Shown piece after piece: positions 1 to 6,587 of a DNA stretch of 10,547 bases (positions are counted from its first letter, which is position 1; each line of letters starts with the position of its first letter). This stretch comes from an uncultured Eubacterium sp. (GTDB lineage: Bacteria > Bacillota > Clostridia > Lachnospirales > Lachnospiraceae). The position numbers and the translations under genes are program-made. The notes under the pieces are model-generated. The model did not search any database. It was not told the DNA's origin and saw only the letters and a list, made by a program, of their open reading frames with translations. The DNA lies in contig CAJOQF010000291.1 in NCBI GenBank assembly GCA_905236295.1, positions 1 to 10,547 on the forward strand, written 5' to 3'.

Positions 1-27
1 CAGCATTTAGCTCATTGCTCGCAGAAA

Positions 28-71
28 ATCTTGTCGCAGGGTACCGCACACCACGAGTCTTGAGTTTTGAG
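28..71 (-). repeat. Intergenic repeat, copy 1
   Basis: Read on the minus strand, this begins 2 bp after the stop codon of the heptad-repeat gene. It consists of an 18-nt block (ctcaaaactYaagactcg), a 6-nt spacer and a 20-nt block (gcggtaccctgYgacaagat). The same two blocks occur at 5672-5713 with one mismatch each, so 36 of 38 bases agree, and with a 4-nt spacer there. The 2-nt spacer difference shifts the reading frame between copies, so the element is unlikely to be coding. There is no U-tract, so it is not a normal intrinsic terminator. On the plus strand of this copy, the 57-73 part can fold into a 7-bp hairpin using G-U pairs. Confidence 0.8.
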
Positions 72-73
72 GC

Positions 74-2440
74 TTACTCGTCAGCCGCCTTAATGCCGTC
101 CATCCTCCACACAAACTTCGTCGTCCCTTCCTTGCCATCCGCAAGTCCTGTAAACGACTGATAATGTTTTCCTGCCTTTTCCAACGCCTTAAGTTTATTT
201 ACAACGTTCTTTACATCCCCATCGTATGCGCTTATAAGCTTCTGGATCGCCTCATCATCGAACTGGGTAATTCCATCGGCAAGTTTCTTTGCCCCTGACT
301 CGAGCTTCTTTGTTCCGTCATAGAGCTCACCCACTCCGTCAGAGAGTTTCCTGGCTCCGGCAAACAGTGACTTTCCGCCTGTTGCAAGTGTCTTTGATCC
401 GTTGTAGATTTTTCCGGTTCCGTCATTTAAGGCATCATTGTTCTTTGCAAGTTTCTTGAGTCCTGCCGCGAGATCTCCGGCTCCTGTTGCGAGCGAATCA
501 GCTCCGGCAGCGATCTGGCTCAGTCCATCGGTTGTCACTCCGCTGTCGGCCAGCCCCTGATTTATTGAAGCCAGTGCCTCAGCAGCTCCGGAATATCCGA
601 AGTAGGTGCATACCTTTGTCGCAATATCCTCCTTTGATCCGTCGGCAGTAAATGATGCCACCGTATCAGCTGCACCGTCGAAGGCTGACTTTGTGCTATC
701 AAATGCGCTCGCCTCACCTGCGAGAGTCTTTGATGCAGCCGCAAGTGCTCCTGCGCTCTCATAAGCTGTGGCTGCTGCCTTTGTGTACTGTTTTGCTGTC
801 TTTTCATCTGTAGCTGATGCAGCTGCGGTAAGCGCATCTGTAGCTGCAGTCTCCACAGCACTCTGAACCTGGTTTATCGTTGCAACCGCAGTGTTTACAT
901 TGTCGGCAAATCCCGACTCGATTTTATAGTTCCCTGCTTTGTCAGCAGATACATAATCTTTCTTGGCAAGAGACTTGAGCGATGATGCCGCACCTGCAAG
1001 CGTCTTGTCTCCATTTGCTGCCGACTCCAAAGTCGAAGCTGTCGTTGCTATCATCTGCTGTGTGGTCGACTCAATCGTCTCCAACGCTGCGCCGTAGCTC
1101 TCATATCCGATCAGTGAAGCAAGTGCTCCCTGAGCTTTTTCACTGCTTTCGAATATTGCATCTGCCCCTGCCTTGTACTGTTTTGCAGCAGACTCGGTCT
1201 TGTCGAGGAGGGCTGTATATCCGTCAGCGAGCTTGTTTACATAGGTATCAACCGTCTTTGCACCGTCCGCAAGAGTCTTGCTTCCGTCCTTTATCTTATC
1301 CACTCCATCCGTGTACTTCTTGATGCTGGATTTAAGCGTACCCATACCATCCTGCAGATCTCCGGCTCCGTCTGCAAGGGCATCGGTTCCGTCTGTGAGG
1401 GTGTCTGTTCCGTCGTTTAACTTTTTAGCTCCGTCTTTCAGATCTCCGGCTCCGTCCGCAAGCTTATCGCCGCCATCGGTAAGTTTCTCCATCGCATCTG
1501 AAAGCTCATCCATATCACTGTTTACGTCTCCAAGATCTATGCTATTGTCGGAAAGTGATGAGAGCGCATTGTGTGCAGCTACCGAAAGTGACATTGTCAC
1601 TGCAAAATCCTTGGCGTCGCACTCCACCTCAAAGCTCTCCGGAATATCAATGTCAACCTTCTCCCCGCCGGATTCAAGGCTCTCCCTAAGTCCCGGCATA
1701 GAGTATCCTATTATGACCTGCTTGTTTCCGTCCGATACGATCCGTCCATTTGTAACATTCAAGGAATCGCAATCACAGTCAAGGATGACAGCGCTGATAA
1801 CTACAAACGGAACCTTTACGTCATAGTCCACACCGTCCACAGTCTCAGTTGCCGATGTGTTGTTTTCGTACTCATATTTGATCTTCACCTTACCGGTCTT
1901 TCCCGCGATCTCCTCGGGAGTCACTTCCTTGCCGTCGAGATAATATGTCACCTTCTGTGTGATCGGCGGTTTTTCGGTGGTAGTTCCCGTGTAATAAATG
2001 TCTTTTCCGTCAGCCTGCCAGGTAATCGTGCCGTCAGCATTCTCTTTGTATGTCTCATCACCCTTTACATTTTCAATGTCCGAAAGATTTGAGACGTCGT
2101 CTATGGTTTTCTTTTTATCATTGTTTTTAAGCCACTCGCTCACTATTGTCTCTTGTGCATTTCCGGCAGCATCTGTGATTATGTAGACCGTCTCATCCTT
2201 ATCGACATTATCCAGCGACTCCTCCGAGCTGAACATATCGTTTATGGATTCCTCGAGGTTATCCTTTACCTCCTCGGTCTCCTTCTCTATCTCTGCCTTT
2301 CTCTCGGCAGTAATCTTCTGTCCGTATACCGTAGATACTCCCACACCCGTTCCACCGACAAGTGTGAAGGCAACGATTCCTGCAATTACTTTTATAAGAT
2401 ACTTGTTTCTGAAGAATTCTTTTAATCTCTTTAAGCTCAT
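74..2440 (-). CDS. Membrane-anchored Leu-x-x-Gly heptad-repeat protein (YhgE/Pip-like), partner of MMPL pump
   Basis: 788 aa. A basic N-terminus and one hydrophobic segment (about residues 15-38) anchor the protein; the rest is predicted to be extracellular. Residues 40-290 form a mixed domain that I do not recognise. Residues 316-407 and 649-722 consist of repeated L-x-D-G-x-x-x heptads (KLADG, TLTDG, KLSDG), the pattern of the X-X-X-Leu-X-X-Gly family seen in YhgE/Pip-type proteins. An Ala-rich, probably helical region (about 410-645) lies between the two blocks. Unlike typical YhgE/Pip proteins there is no C-terminal membrane domain; the chain ends in a polar tail. The start is supported by AAGGAG 6 bp upstream. 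It begins 23 bp after the MMPL stop, so the two are almost surely co-transcribed. A role as an extracytoplasmic stalk or scaffold of the pump is inferred from the pairing only. Confidence 0.85.
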   Translation of the reverse strand: MSLKRLKEFFRNKYLIKVIAGIVAFTLVGGTGVGVSTVYGQKITAERKAEIEKETEEVKDNLEESINDMFSSEESLDNVDKDETVYIITDAAGNAQETIVSEWLKNNDKKKTIDDVSNLSDIENVKGDETYKENADGTITWQADGKDIYYTGTTTEKPPITQKVTYYLDGKEVTPEEIAGKTGKVKIKYEYENNTSATETVDGVDYDVKVPFVVISAVILDCDCDSLNVTNGRIVSDGNKQVIIGYSMPGLRESLESGGEKVDIDIPESFEVECDAKDFAVTMSLSVAAHNALSSLSDNSIDLGDVNSDMDELSDAMEKLTDGGDKLADGAGDLKDGAKKLNDGTDTLTDGTDALADGAGDLQDGMGTLKSSIKKYTDGVDKIKDGSKTLADGAKTVDTYVNKLADGYTALLDKTESAAKQYKAGADAIFESSEKAQGALASLIGYESYGAALETIESTTQQMIATTASTLESAANGDKTLAGAASSLKSLAKKDYVSADKAGNYKIESGFADNVNTAVATINQVQSAVETAATDALTAAASATDEKTAKQYTKAAATAYESAGALAAASKTLAGEASAFDSTKSAFDGAADTVASFTADGSKEDIATKVCTYFGYSGAAEALASINQGLADSGVTTDGLSQIAAGADSLATGAGDLAAGLKKLAKNNDALNDGTGKIYNGSKTLATGGKSLFAGARKLSDGVGELYDGTKKLESGAKKLADGITQFDDEAIQKLISAYDGDVKNVVNKLKALEKAGKHYQSFTGLADGKEGTTKFVWRMDGIKAADE

Positions 2441-2463
2441 TTTTTTCTCCTTTCAAAGTGCCA

Positions 2464-4536
2464 TTATTTTTTATCTAAAAATCCGTAAGTTGTCTTTGCA
2501 ATCACCTTGTCGAATATCATAAACATCGCCGGCAGGATAAACAGTACCACTACCATACTTATAAGTGCTCCTCTTGCCATCAACATACAGAGCGAACTTA
2601 TCATATCGATGTTTGAATAAATTGCAACACCGATCGTCGCCGCGAAGAAGCTTACCGCACTGACAACGATTGACTGAATCGATTCCTTAAGCGCCTCCGT
2701 TATCGCCTGCCGTTTCTCCATTCCGTCATGCCGCTTCGTCTTGTACTTCGTACTCATCAGTATCGCGTAATCAACCGTCGATCCAAGCTGTATCGTTCCT
2801 ATTACTATAGAAGAGATAAACGGAACCGCATGTCCTGTAAATGTCGGTATTCCGAGATTTATAAATATCGCAAACTCTATTACCGCAACAAGGATTATCG
2901 GAAGCGATATGGATCTGAACACGATAAGGATTATCAAAAAGATTGCAATTATCGAAATCGCGCTTACCACCTTAAAGTCTTTATCCGTCGTTGTGATAAG
3001 ATCCTTCGTACAAGGCGCCTCACCGATAAGCATCGCTGTCTTATCATAGGATTTTATAATGCTGTTTATCTCGTCACACTGGTTGTTCATCTCGTCGGAC
3101 GCAACCTCGTACTCACTGTTTACAAGCGCCATCTCATGAGTCTCATTCTCAAACTGGTCAAGTAATGTTGACGGCACCATTTCAGTCGGCATCATCGGTC
3201 CGACAACCGACTCAACTCCGAGAGTCATTGAGACTCCATCGACCTCATCCACCTTTTCAAGCATCTCGGTCTTATCTTTTTGAGACATCTGTGAATCGAA
3301 GATAATGATATGTGTGGCGGTCATGCCATACTGCTCTTCAAGCTTATCCTGAGCAATCTTTGAATCGAGTGTCTCGGGCAGGGTTCCGGTCAGGTTGTAA
3401 TAAACCGGAGTGTTTCTGTATCCGAAGATCGCCGGGATCAGCACAACCACAAACGCTATTATAAAGATGACATGATGCTTCATAACAAAGTTTGAAATCC
3501 TTCCGAGATCCGGCAAAATAGCGCGATGCCTTGTCTTTTCAATAATTTTGTCGCACGCAAGTATCATTGCCGGGAGCACGGTCACGCAGCAGATAACTCC
3601 GAGCACAACTCCCTTTGCCATGACAACTCCAAGGTCGAGTCCCAGAGTGAAACTCATAAAGCAGAGAGCTATGAATCCGGCGACAGTCGTGATGGATGAG
3701 CTGACAACCGCAGTAAATGTCTTTCCTATCGCAACGCCCATCGCCTCTTTTTTATCTTCATGCAAAAGTTTTTCGTCCTGGTAGCTGTGCCACAGGAATA
3801 TCGAGTAATCCATGGTGACGCCCAGCTGCAGCACCGCTGTCAACGCCTGCGTGATATATGAGATCTCCCCGAAGAAGATGTTGCTTCCAAGGTTATATAT
3901 GATGGCAAATCCGATACTCAGCACGAAGAAGAACGGGATCAGGAAATGCTCCATCGTAAGTGCCAGTACCACGAGCGCCAACACAACTGCGATCGCGACA
4001 TATATCGGCTGCTCCTTTGCCGACAGATTTTTCGTATCGGAGATAACCGATGTCATTCCGCTTATGAAGCACTGCCTGTCTGTTACTGTCTTTATCTCCT
4101 CAAGGGCATCCATCGTCTCATCAGCCGACATCGACGAATCATACAGAATAAACATCATGGTTGAGTTTGCTTCGTCGTTGTTGAACTTTTCGTAAAGCTC
4201 ATCCGGAATGATGTCCATCGGGATATTTATGTCCGCTATGCTGTCATACCAGATCACATCCTTTACGTGATCAACTTCCTGTATCTTCTCCTTAAGCTTT
4301 ACTACATCCTTCTCGCTCATTCCCTCCACAACCGCAGTCGAAAATGAACCGGTTCCAAACTCATCGAGCAATATGTCCTGACCTGTCACCGTCTCGAGCT
4401 CGCCCGGAAGATAAGAGAGAATATCGTAATTTACCCTCGTCTTTATATAGCCGAGTGCTGCCGGTATCAGCAGTACAAAAGCAAGTATCAGTATAGGAAT
4501 GCGAAATTTTACTACCGCTTTTCCAAACCTTTCCAT
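2464..4536 (-). CDS. MMPL-family RND-superfamily transporter
   Basis: 690 aa, with the duplicated RND layout. TM1 (about 12-30) is followed by an extracytoplasmic domain (31-176) and five TMs (177-327). TM7 (352-372) is followed by a second extracytoplasmic domain (373-522) and five more TMs (523-676). TM4 carries Asp243-Tyr244 (GVTMDYSIF) and TM10 carries Asp589-Tyr590 (GSTVDYAIL), the Asp-Tyr pairs that carry proton relay in MmpL-type pumps, so it is probably a proton-driven exporter. The substrate cannot be read from the sequence; lipids, peptides or drugs are all possible. The loops are small compared with AcrB, as usual for MMPL proteins of Gram-positives. GGGTGA lies about 9 bp before the ATG. 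It is first in an operon with the heptad-repeat protein and divergent from a TetR regulator, a common local-repressor layout. Confidence 0.93.
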   Translation of the reverse strand: MERFGKAVVKFRIPILILAFVLLIPAALGYIKTRVNYDILSYLPGELETVTGQDILLDEFGTGSFSTAVVEGMSEKDVVKLKEKIQEVDHVKDVIWYDSIADINIPMDIIPDELYEKFNNDEANSTMMFILYDSSMSADETMDALEEIKTVTDRQCFISGMTSVISDTKNLSAKEQPIYVAIAVVLALVVLALTMEHFLIPFFFVLSIGFAIIYNLGSNIFFGEISYITQALTAVLQLGVTMDYSIFLWHSYQDEKLLHEDKKEAMGVAIGKTFTAVVSSSITTVAGFIALCFMSFTLGLDLGVVMAKGVVLGVICCVTVLPAMILACDKIIEKTRHRAILPDLGRISNFVMKHHVIFIIAFVVVLIPAIFGYRNTPVYYNLTGTLPETLDSKIAQDKLEEQYGMTATHIIIFDSQMSQKDKTEMLEKVDEVDGVSMTLGVESVVGPMMPTEMVPSTLLDQFENETHEMALVNSEYEVASDEMNNQCDEINSIIKSYDKTAMLIGEAPCTKDLITTTDKDFKVVSAISIIAIFLIILIVFRSISLPIILVAVIEFAIFINLGIPTFTGHAVPFISSIVIGTIQLGSTVDYAILMSTKYKTKRHDGMEKRQAITEALKESIQSIVVSAVSFFAATIGVAIYSNIDMISSLCMLMARGALISMVVVLFILPAMFMIFDKVIAKTTYGFLDKK

Positions 4537-4602
4537 AATTGTCTATCACCCTTTCGTTATTTATTATCGGATCACCGTAATGCAGCAATCCGTATTTCAT
4601 TC

Positions 4603-4623
4603 CCCGAGTCTCTCCCCCTCGGG
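4603..4623 (-). promoter_or_regulatory. Stem-loop near the 5' end of the pump mRNA leader
   Basis: CCCGAG (4603-4608) and CTCGGG (4618-4623) form a perfect 6-bp GC-rich stem with a 9-nt loop. It lies just downstream of the predicted MMPL transcription start (about 4626), so the transcript would begin almost directly with this hairpin. No U-tract follows in the minus direction. Stabilisation of the mRNA 5' end is one possible role. Confidence 0.4.
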
Positions 4624-4632
4624 ATAGGATGT

Positions 4633-4661
4633 AGTATATATAAGACAACGACAAAGTTGAA
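4633..4661 (-). promoter_or_regulatory. Candidate promoter of the pump operon
   Basis: On the minus strand, a TATACT -10 box (4633-4638) follows a weak TTCAAC -35 box (4656-4661) by 17 bp. The predicted start is near 4626, giving a leader of about 90 nt. The palindrome TGAATATTCA (4658-4667) overlaps the -35 box, which would suit repression by the divergent TetR. The -35 matches consensus poorly, so this is tentative. Confidence 0.35.
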
Positions 4662-4753
4662 TATTCATTTTTTGCTATCTGTTCCTAATTCTGGACAACT
4701 TCGTGCATCTGTCCACCGATTTTACTCATAAACTTCAAATCAGCCAATTTTTG

Positions 4754-4782
4754 TTGTATGAAATTGTTCAAAAATGTATTAT
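4754..4782 (+). promoter_or_regulatory. Candidate tetR promoter
   Basis: TTGTAT (4754-4759) and TATTAT (4777-4782) are separated by 17 bp; the -10 matches consensus at five of six bases and the -35 at three. The start would be near 4789, about 63 nt before the tetR ATG. An inverted repeat ATTTTTG/CAAAAAT (4747-4775) covers the -35 box and most of the spacer, a position fitting autoregulation. Confidence 0.4.
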
Positions 4783-4851
4783 ACTTACTGTGTTTCGACG
4801 ATACAGTTATATTTAAAGTGCAATTTAGACAAAAAGGCGGTATTGTATATT

Positions 4852-5415
4852 ATGTCTAGACAAAAGAAAATATCGACCGATGAGATGATTGCAGCAAGCT
4901 TCAAGGAAATTGCCCTGACCACTCCGGTCGACAAGATTACAATAAATCAGATTGCGGACAACGCGGGAGTTATCCGCTCAACGTTTTACAACCACTTCGA
5001 GGACAAATACGACCTTATTAAATGGTGTATGTTCCACGACGTTATTTATCCGGCATCCCCACTTATAGATATGGGAATGTATGAGGAGGCTTTTCTCACC
5101 ATGTTTTCCTGCGTGGAGAGAAATCTCGCTTTCTACAAAGCGGTTGCCAAAATCGAAAAGCCGGTTCCGTTTATCACGGTCTGCAGCGAATGCATAGCGG
5201 AAGTCATGCTGAATGTTCTCGGTGACGCCAAGTCGCACTCGAGCTGGCTCACGCCGAAGAACATCACCAGATTCTACGGTTTCTCCCTTGCTTTCATGAT
5301 CGAGAGCTGGCTAAACGGAGAGGTGGAGATATCCGCCAAAGAGATTGGCGAGGCATATCATTTCATAATGAACAAATCGTTGAGTGAGACCATGGACGGA
5401 ATGAAGGTCAGCTAG
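4852..5415 (+). CDS. TetR/AcrR-family transcriptional regulator
   Basis: 187 aa from the ATG at 4852. The N-terminal TetR DNA-binding domain spans about residues 8-56. Its helix-turn-helix (about 31-50) ends in the family-typical [14 protein letters not shown] (43-56). The C-terminal ligand-binding/dimerisation part (57-187) is all-helical by composition and diverged, so the effector is unknown. I chose this start because AAGGCGG lies 11 bp upstream and the conserved domain begins directly after it. An in-frame ATG at 4774 would add 26 residues unlike any TetR N-terminus and would overlap the predicted -10 box. It is divergent from the MMPL operon and probably represses it and itself. A 76-aa gene follows after 16 bp, presumably in the same transcript. 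Confidence 0.9.
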   Translation: MSRQKKISTDEMIAASFKEIALTTPVDKITINQIADNAGVIRSTFYNHFEDKYDLIKWCMFHDVIYPASPLIDMGMYEEAFLTMFSCVERNLAFYKAVAKIEKPVPFITVCSECIAEVMLNVLGDAKSHSSWLTPKNITRFYGFSLAFMIESWLNGEVEISAKEIGEAYHFIMNKSLSETMDGMKVS

Positions 5416-5431
5416 AAACGGAGGCGATAAC

Positions 5432-5662
5432 ATGAGACAGATGGAATTTAAAGTCGAACGAACAGGACTGATAAATATCGGGGACGAATTGAAAGTCACC
5501 GAGAGTAAACTGCCGAACTCCTACTACTATACTATCGAGCATGCGTATGGGATGTCGGCTAACTATACTTTCTCCGAGAGGTTGAAGTCGACACAGGGGA
5601 AGGTTGTGGACTACCGCGAGACGCCGAAGGGATTCTACGCAACACTTGAGTTCGAGGAATAA
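5432..5662 (+). CDS. Small protein of unknown function downstream of tetR
   Basis: 76 aa, family not recognised. GGAGG sits 7 bp before the ATG and the gene begins 16 bp after the tetR stop, so translation and co-transcription with tetR are well supported. The protein has no signal peptide and no hydrophobic segment. It is rich in charged and aromatic residues, with a [10 protein letters not shown] stretch (31-40) and short alternating hydrophobic runs ([18 protein letters not shown]), consistent with a small cytosolic beta-rich fold. There is no Cys and no visible metal or catalytic motif. Co-location suggests a link to the TetR-regulated pump, but this is inference from position only. The intergenic repeat copy 2 begins 10 bp after its stop codon. 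Confidence 0.75.
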   Translation: MRQMEFKVERTGLINIGDELKVTESKLPNSYYYTIEHAYGMSANYTFSERLKSTQGKVVDYRETPKGFYATLEFEE

Positions 5663-5671
5663 CATAGTGGT

Positions 5672-5713
5672 CTCAAAACTTAAGACTCGAGCGGCGGTAC
5701 CCTGTGACAAGAT
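5672..5713 (+). repeat. Intergenic repeat, copy 2
   Basis: Second copy of the two-block element at 28-71, here in plus orientation with a 4-nt spacer (agcg). It lies between the convergent 3' ends of the 76-aa gene and trmL, ending 6 bp before the trmL stop codon. Relative to the 76-aa gene it has the same orientation as copy 1 has to the heptad-repeat gene. Read from the trmL side it can form a hairpin GUCUUAA-guu-UUGAGAC. The fold is kept in copy 1 through G-U pairs, though no U-tract follows. Confidence 0.8.
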
Positions 5714-5719
5714 CCATTC

Positions 5720-6211
5720 CTACCTCCAACTAAGGTTATGTAGCTCCCCTTCTTTTGCGAGGTTTTTAAAGCCGGTTTGGCGGAGGGCTTCGTAGAGGAC
5801 GATCGCTACGGAGTTGGCGAGATTCAGGGAGCGGATCTCGTCGGCCATCGGGATTCTTATACAGCACTCTTCGTTATCTACAAGTATCTCCTCCGGGATG
5901 CCACCTCCCTCTCTTCCGAACATTATGTAGTCATTTTCCGAGTAGTTTACCTTAGTGTAAACTCTCTTCGCCTTGGTAGTCGCCATCCATATCTTCGCAT
6001 CCGGATGTTTTTCCTTAAAATCTTCAAAGTTTATATACCTGGTGACATCCAGTTTGTCCCAGTAGTCCATGCCCGCGCGTTTTATCTGCTTTTCGCCAAG
6101 TCTGAAACCGAGCGGCTCGATAAGATGCAGCGATGTGTTTGTAGCCACACATGTCCTGCCGATATTTCCGGTGTTCTGCGGAATCTCCGGTTCGTGAAGT
6201 ATTATGTTCAT
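5720..6211 (-). CDS. trmL: tRNA (cytidine(34)-2'-O)-methyltransferase
   Basis: 163 aa, the usual length of TrmL (YibK). It methylates the 2'-OH of the wobble base C34 or cmnm5U34 in tRNA-Leu isoacceptors using S-adenosylmethionine. The SPOUT trefoil-knot motifs are all visible: motif 1 with N13, N16 and IGR (17-19); motif 2 FGREGGGIP (98-106); motif 3 with IPM (120-122) and SLNLANSVAIVLYE (128-141). The start is supported by GGAGG 7 bp upstream. That ribosome binding site directly follows the U-tract of the terminator behind the HPr gene. There is no room for a promoter in the 51-bp gap, so expression must come from read-through or from a promoter inside the HPr gene. It converges on the 76-aa gene. 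Confidence 0.95.
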   Translation of the reverse strand: MNIILHEPEIPQNTGNIGRTCVATNTSLHLIEPLGFRLGEKQIKRAGMDYWDKLDVTRYINFEDFKEKHPDAKIWMATTKAKRVYTKVNYSENDYIMFGREGGGIPEEILVDNEECCIRIPMADEIRSLNLANSVAIVLYEALRQTGFKNLAKEGELHNLSWR

Positions 6212-6223
6212 TACGTATCCTCC

Positions 6224-6254
6224 AAAAAAAAGACAGGTTACAATGAACCTGTCT
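6224..6254 (-). terminator. Intrinsic terminator after the HPr gene
   Basis: Minus strand: a perfect 9-bp stem AGACAGGTT/AACCTGTCT with a 6-nt loop (6240-6245) is followed by a run of seven T (6230-6224). It begins 8 bp after the HPr stop codon. The T-run is followed immediately by GGAGG (6219-6223), the ribosome binding site of trmL, so this may be a partial terminator or attenuator for trmL rather than a full stop. Confidence 0.88.
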
Positions 6255-6262
6255 CTAAAAAA

Positions 6263-6514
6263 TTAGCAAGCTAGGAATCCTGCCACCGTATCGAGTGCCT
6301 CTGTCTCGTCAGTACCCTCGACCACGACGTTAATCTTCATTCCACTGGTTGGATTGAATGCCATAATACCCATTATGCTTTTCGCATTGATCGATTTCTT
6401 GTCACTCTCAAGCATTATAGTGCTGTCGAACTGACATGCAACCTGTACAAGCTCAGCAATCGGATTATCATGCGCCTTGTCAACATCTCCTACAACAACT
6501 TCCTTATTACTCAT
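6263..6514 (-). CDS. HPr-family phosphocarrier-like protein, Arg17 replaced by Asn
   Basis: 83 aa, close to the usual 85-88 aa of HPr. The start at 6514 is chosen because GGTGAG lies 6 bp upstream; an in-frame ATG at 6547 falls at about +4 of the predicted transcript and has no ribosome binding site. The HPr fold is clear: His15 in AHDNP (14-18), the regulatory Ser46 in AKSIMG (44-49), and a C-terminal VVEGTDETEAL (64-74). In classical HPr the active site is His-x-Arg-Pro, where Arg17 stabilises phospho-His15. Here the position is Asn17, with Asp16 beside it. Phosphotransfer from enzyme I may be weakened, while HPr-kinase control at Ser46 may remain, making a Crh-like regulatory role possible. 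No enzyme I or PTS gene is nearby. It has its own promoter and terminator. Confidence 0.85.
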   Translation of the reverse strand: MSNKEVVVGDVDKAHDNPIAELVQVACQFDSTIMLESDKKSINAKSIMGIMAFNPTSGMKINVVVEGTDETEALDTVAGFLAC

Positions 6515-6556
6515 ATAAACCTCACCAAGAAAAGTAATTTTATGCAACTATTAGAA

Positions 6557-6585
6557 AATATACTCCTAAAAACCGCAGTTTTCAA
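6557..6585 (-). promoter_or_regulatory. Promoter of the HPr-like gene
   Basis: Minus strand: TTGAAA (6580-6585), a 17-bp spacer and TATATT (6557-6562), each box matching the sigma-A consensus at five of six bases. The predicted start is near 6550, giving a leader of about 36 nt before the ATG at 6514. Confidence 0.75.
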
Positions 6586-6587
6586 TC

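Larger units (their letters stand above)
4537..4851. promoter_or_regulatory. Divergent intergenic region between pump operon and tetR
   Basis: 315 bp without a credible gene. It holds the upstream signals for both transcription units. It also holds short inverted repeats that could bind a TetR dimer: TGAATATTCA (4658-4667), TGGACA/TGTCCA with a 12-nt gap (4692-4715), and ATTTTTG/CAAAAAT with a 15-nt gap (4747-4775). Which of these, if any, is the operator cannot be decided from one sequence. Confidence 0.6.

Noticed and set aside
1..73. Tail of a plus-strand gene entering from the left edge
   Set aside because: One frame is open through the repeat into the antisense of the heptad gene, but it shows no recognisable protein and another frame has a TAG at once; cannot be supported without upstream sequence.
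1278..1826. Plus-strand open frame of 182 codons rich in Ser and Pro
   Set aside because: It lies antisense within the heptad-repeat gene; its SPS/VP pattern is the reverse reading of the repeated Leu-Asp-Gly codons, and it has no supporting ribosome binding site.
4361..4654. Minus-strand open frame of 97 codons overlapping the MMPL start
   Set aside because: It runs in another frame through the MMPL N-terminal coding region and leader; the start lies upstream of the predicted promoter start and no family is recognisable.
4774..4851. 26-residue N-terminal extension of the TetR regulator
   Set aside because: The ATG at 4774 overlaps the predicted -10 region and has no ribosome binding site; the extra residues do not resemble TetR proteins.
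5408..5710. Minus-strand frame of 100 codons starting in repeat copy 2
   Set aside because: It is antisense to the well-supported 76-aa gene. The similar reading in copy 1 (RVLSFE) comes from the shared repeat, and the spacer indel breaks the frame between copies.
28..5713. Composite transposon or insertion sequence with terminal inverted repeats
   Set aside because: No transposase or recombinase is encoded inside, and the flanks (gcagaaa on the left, ccattcc on the right) show no target duplication; only the repeat pair itself is reported.
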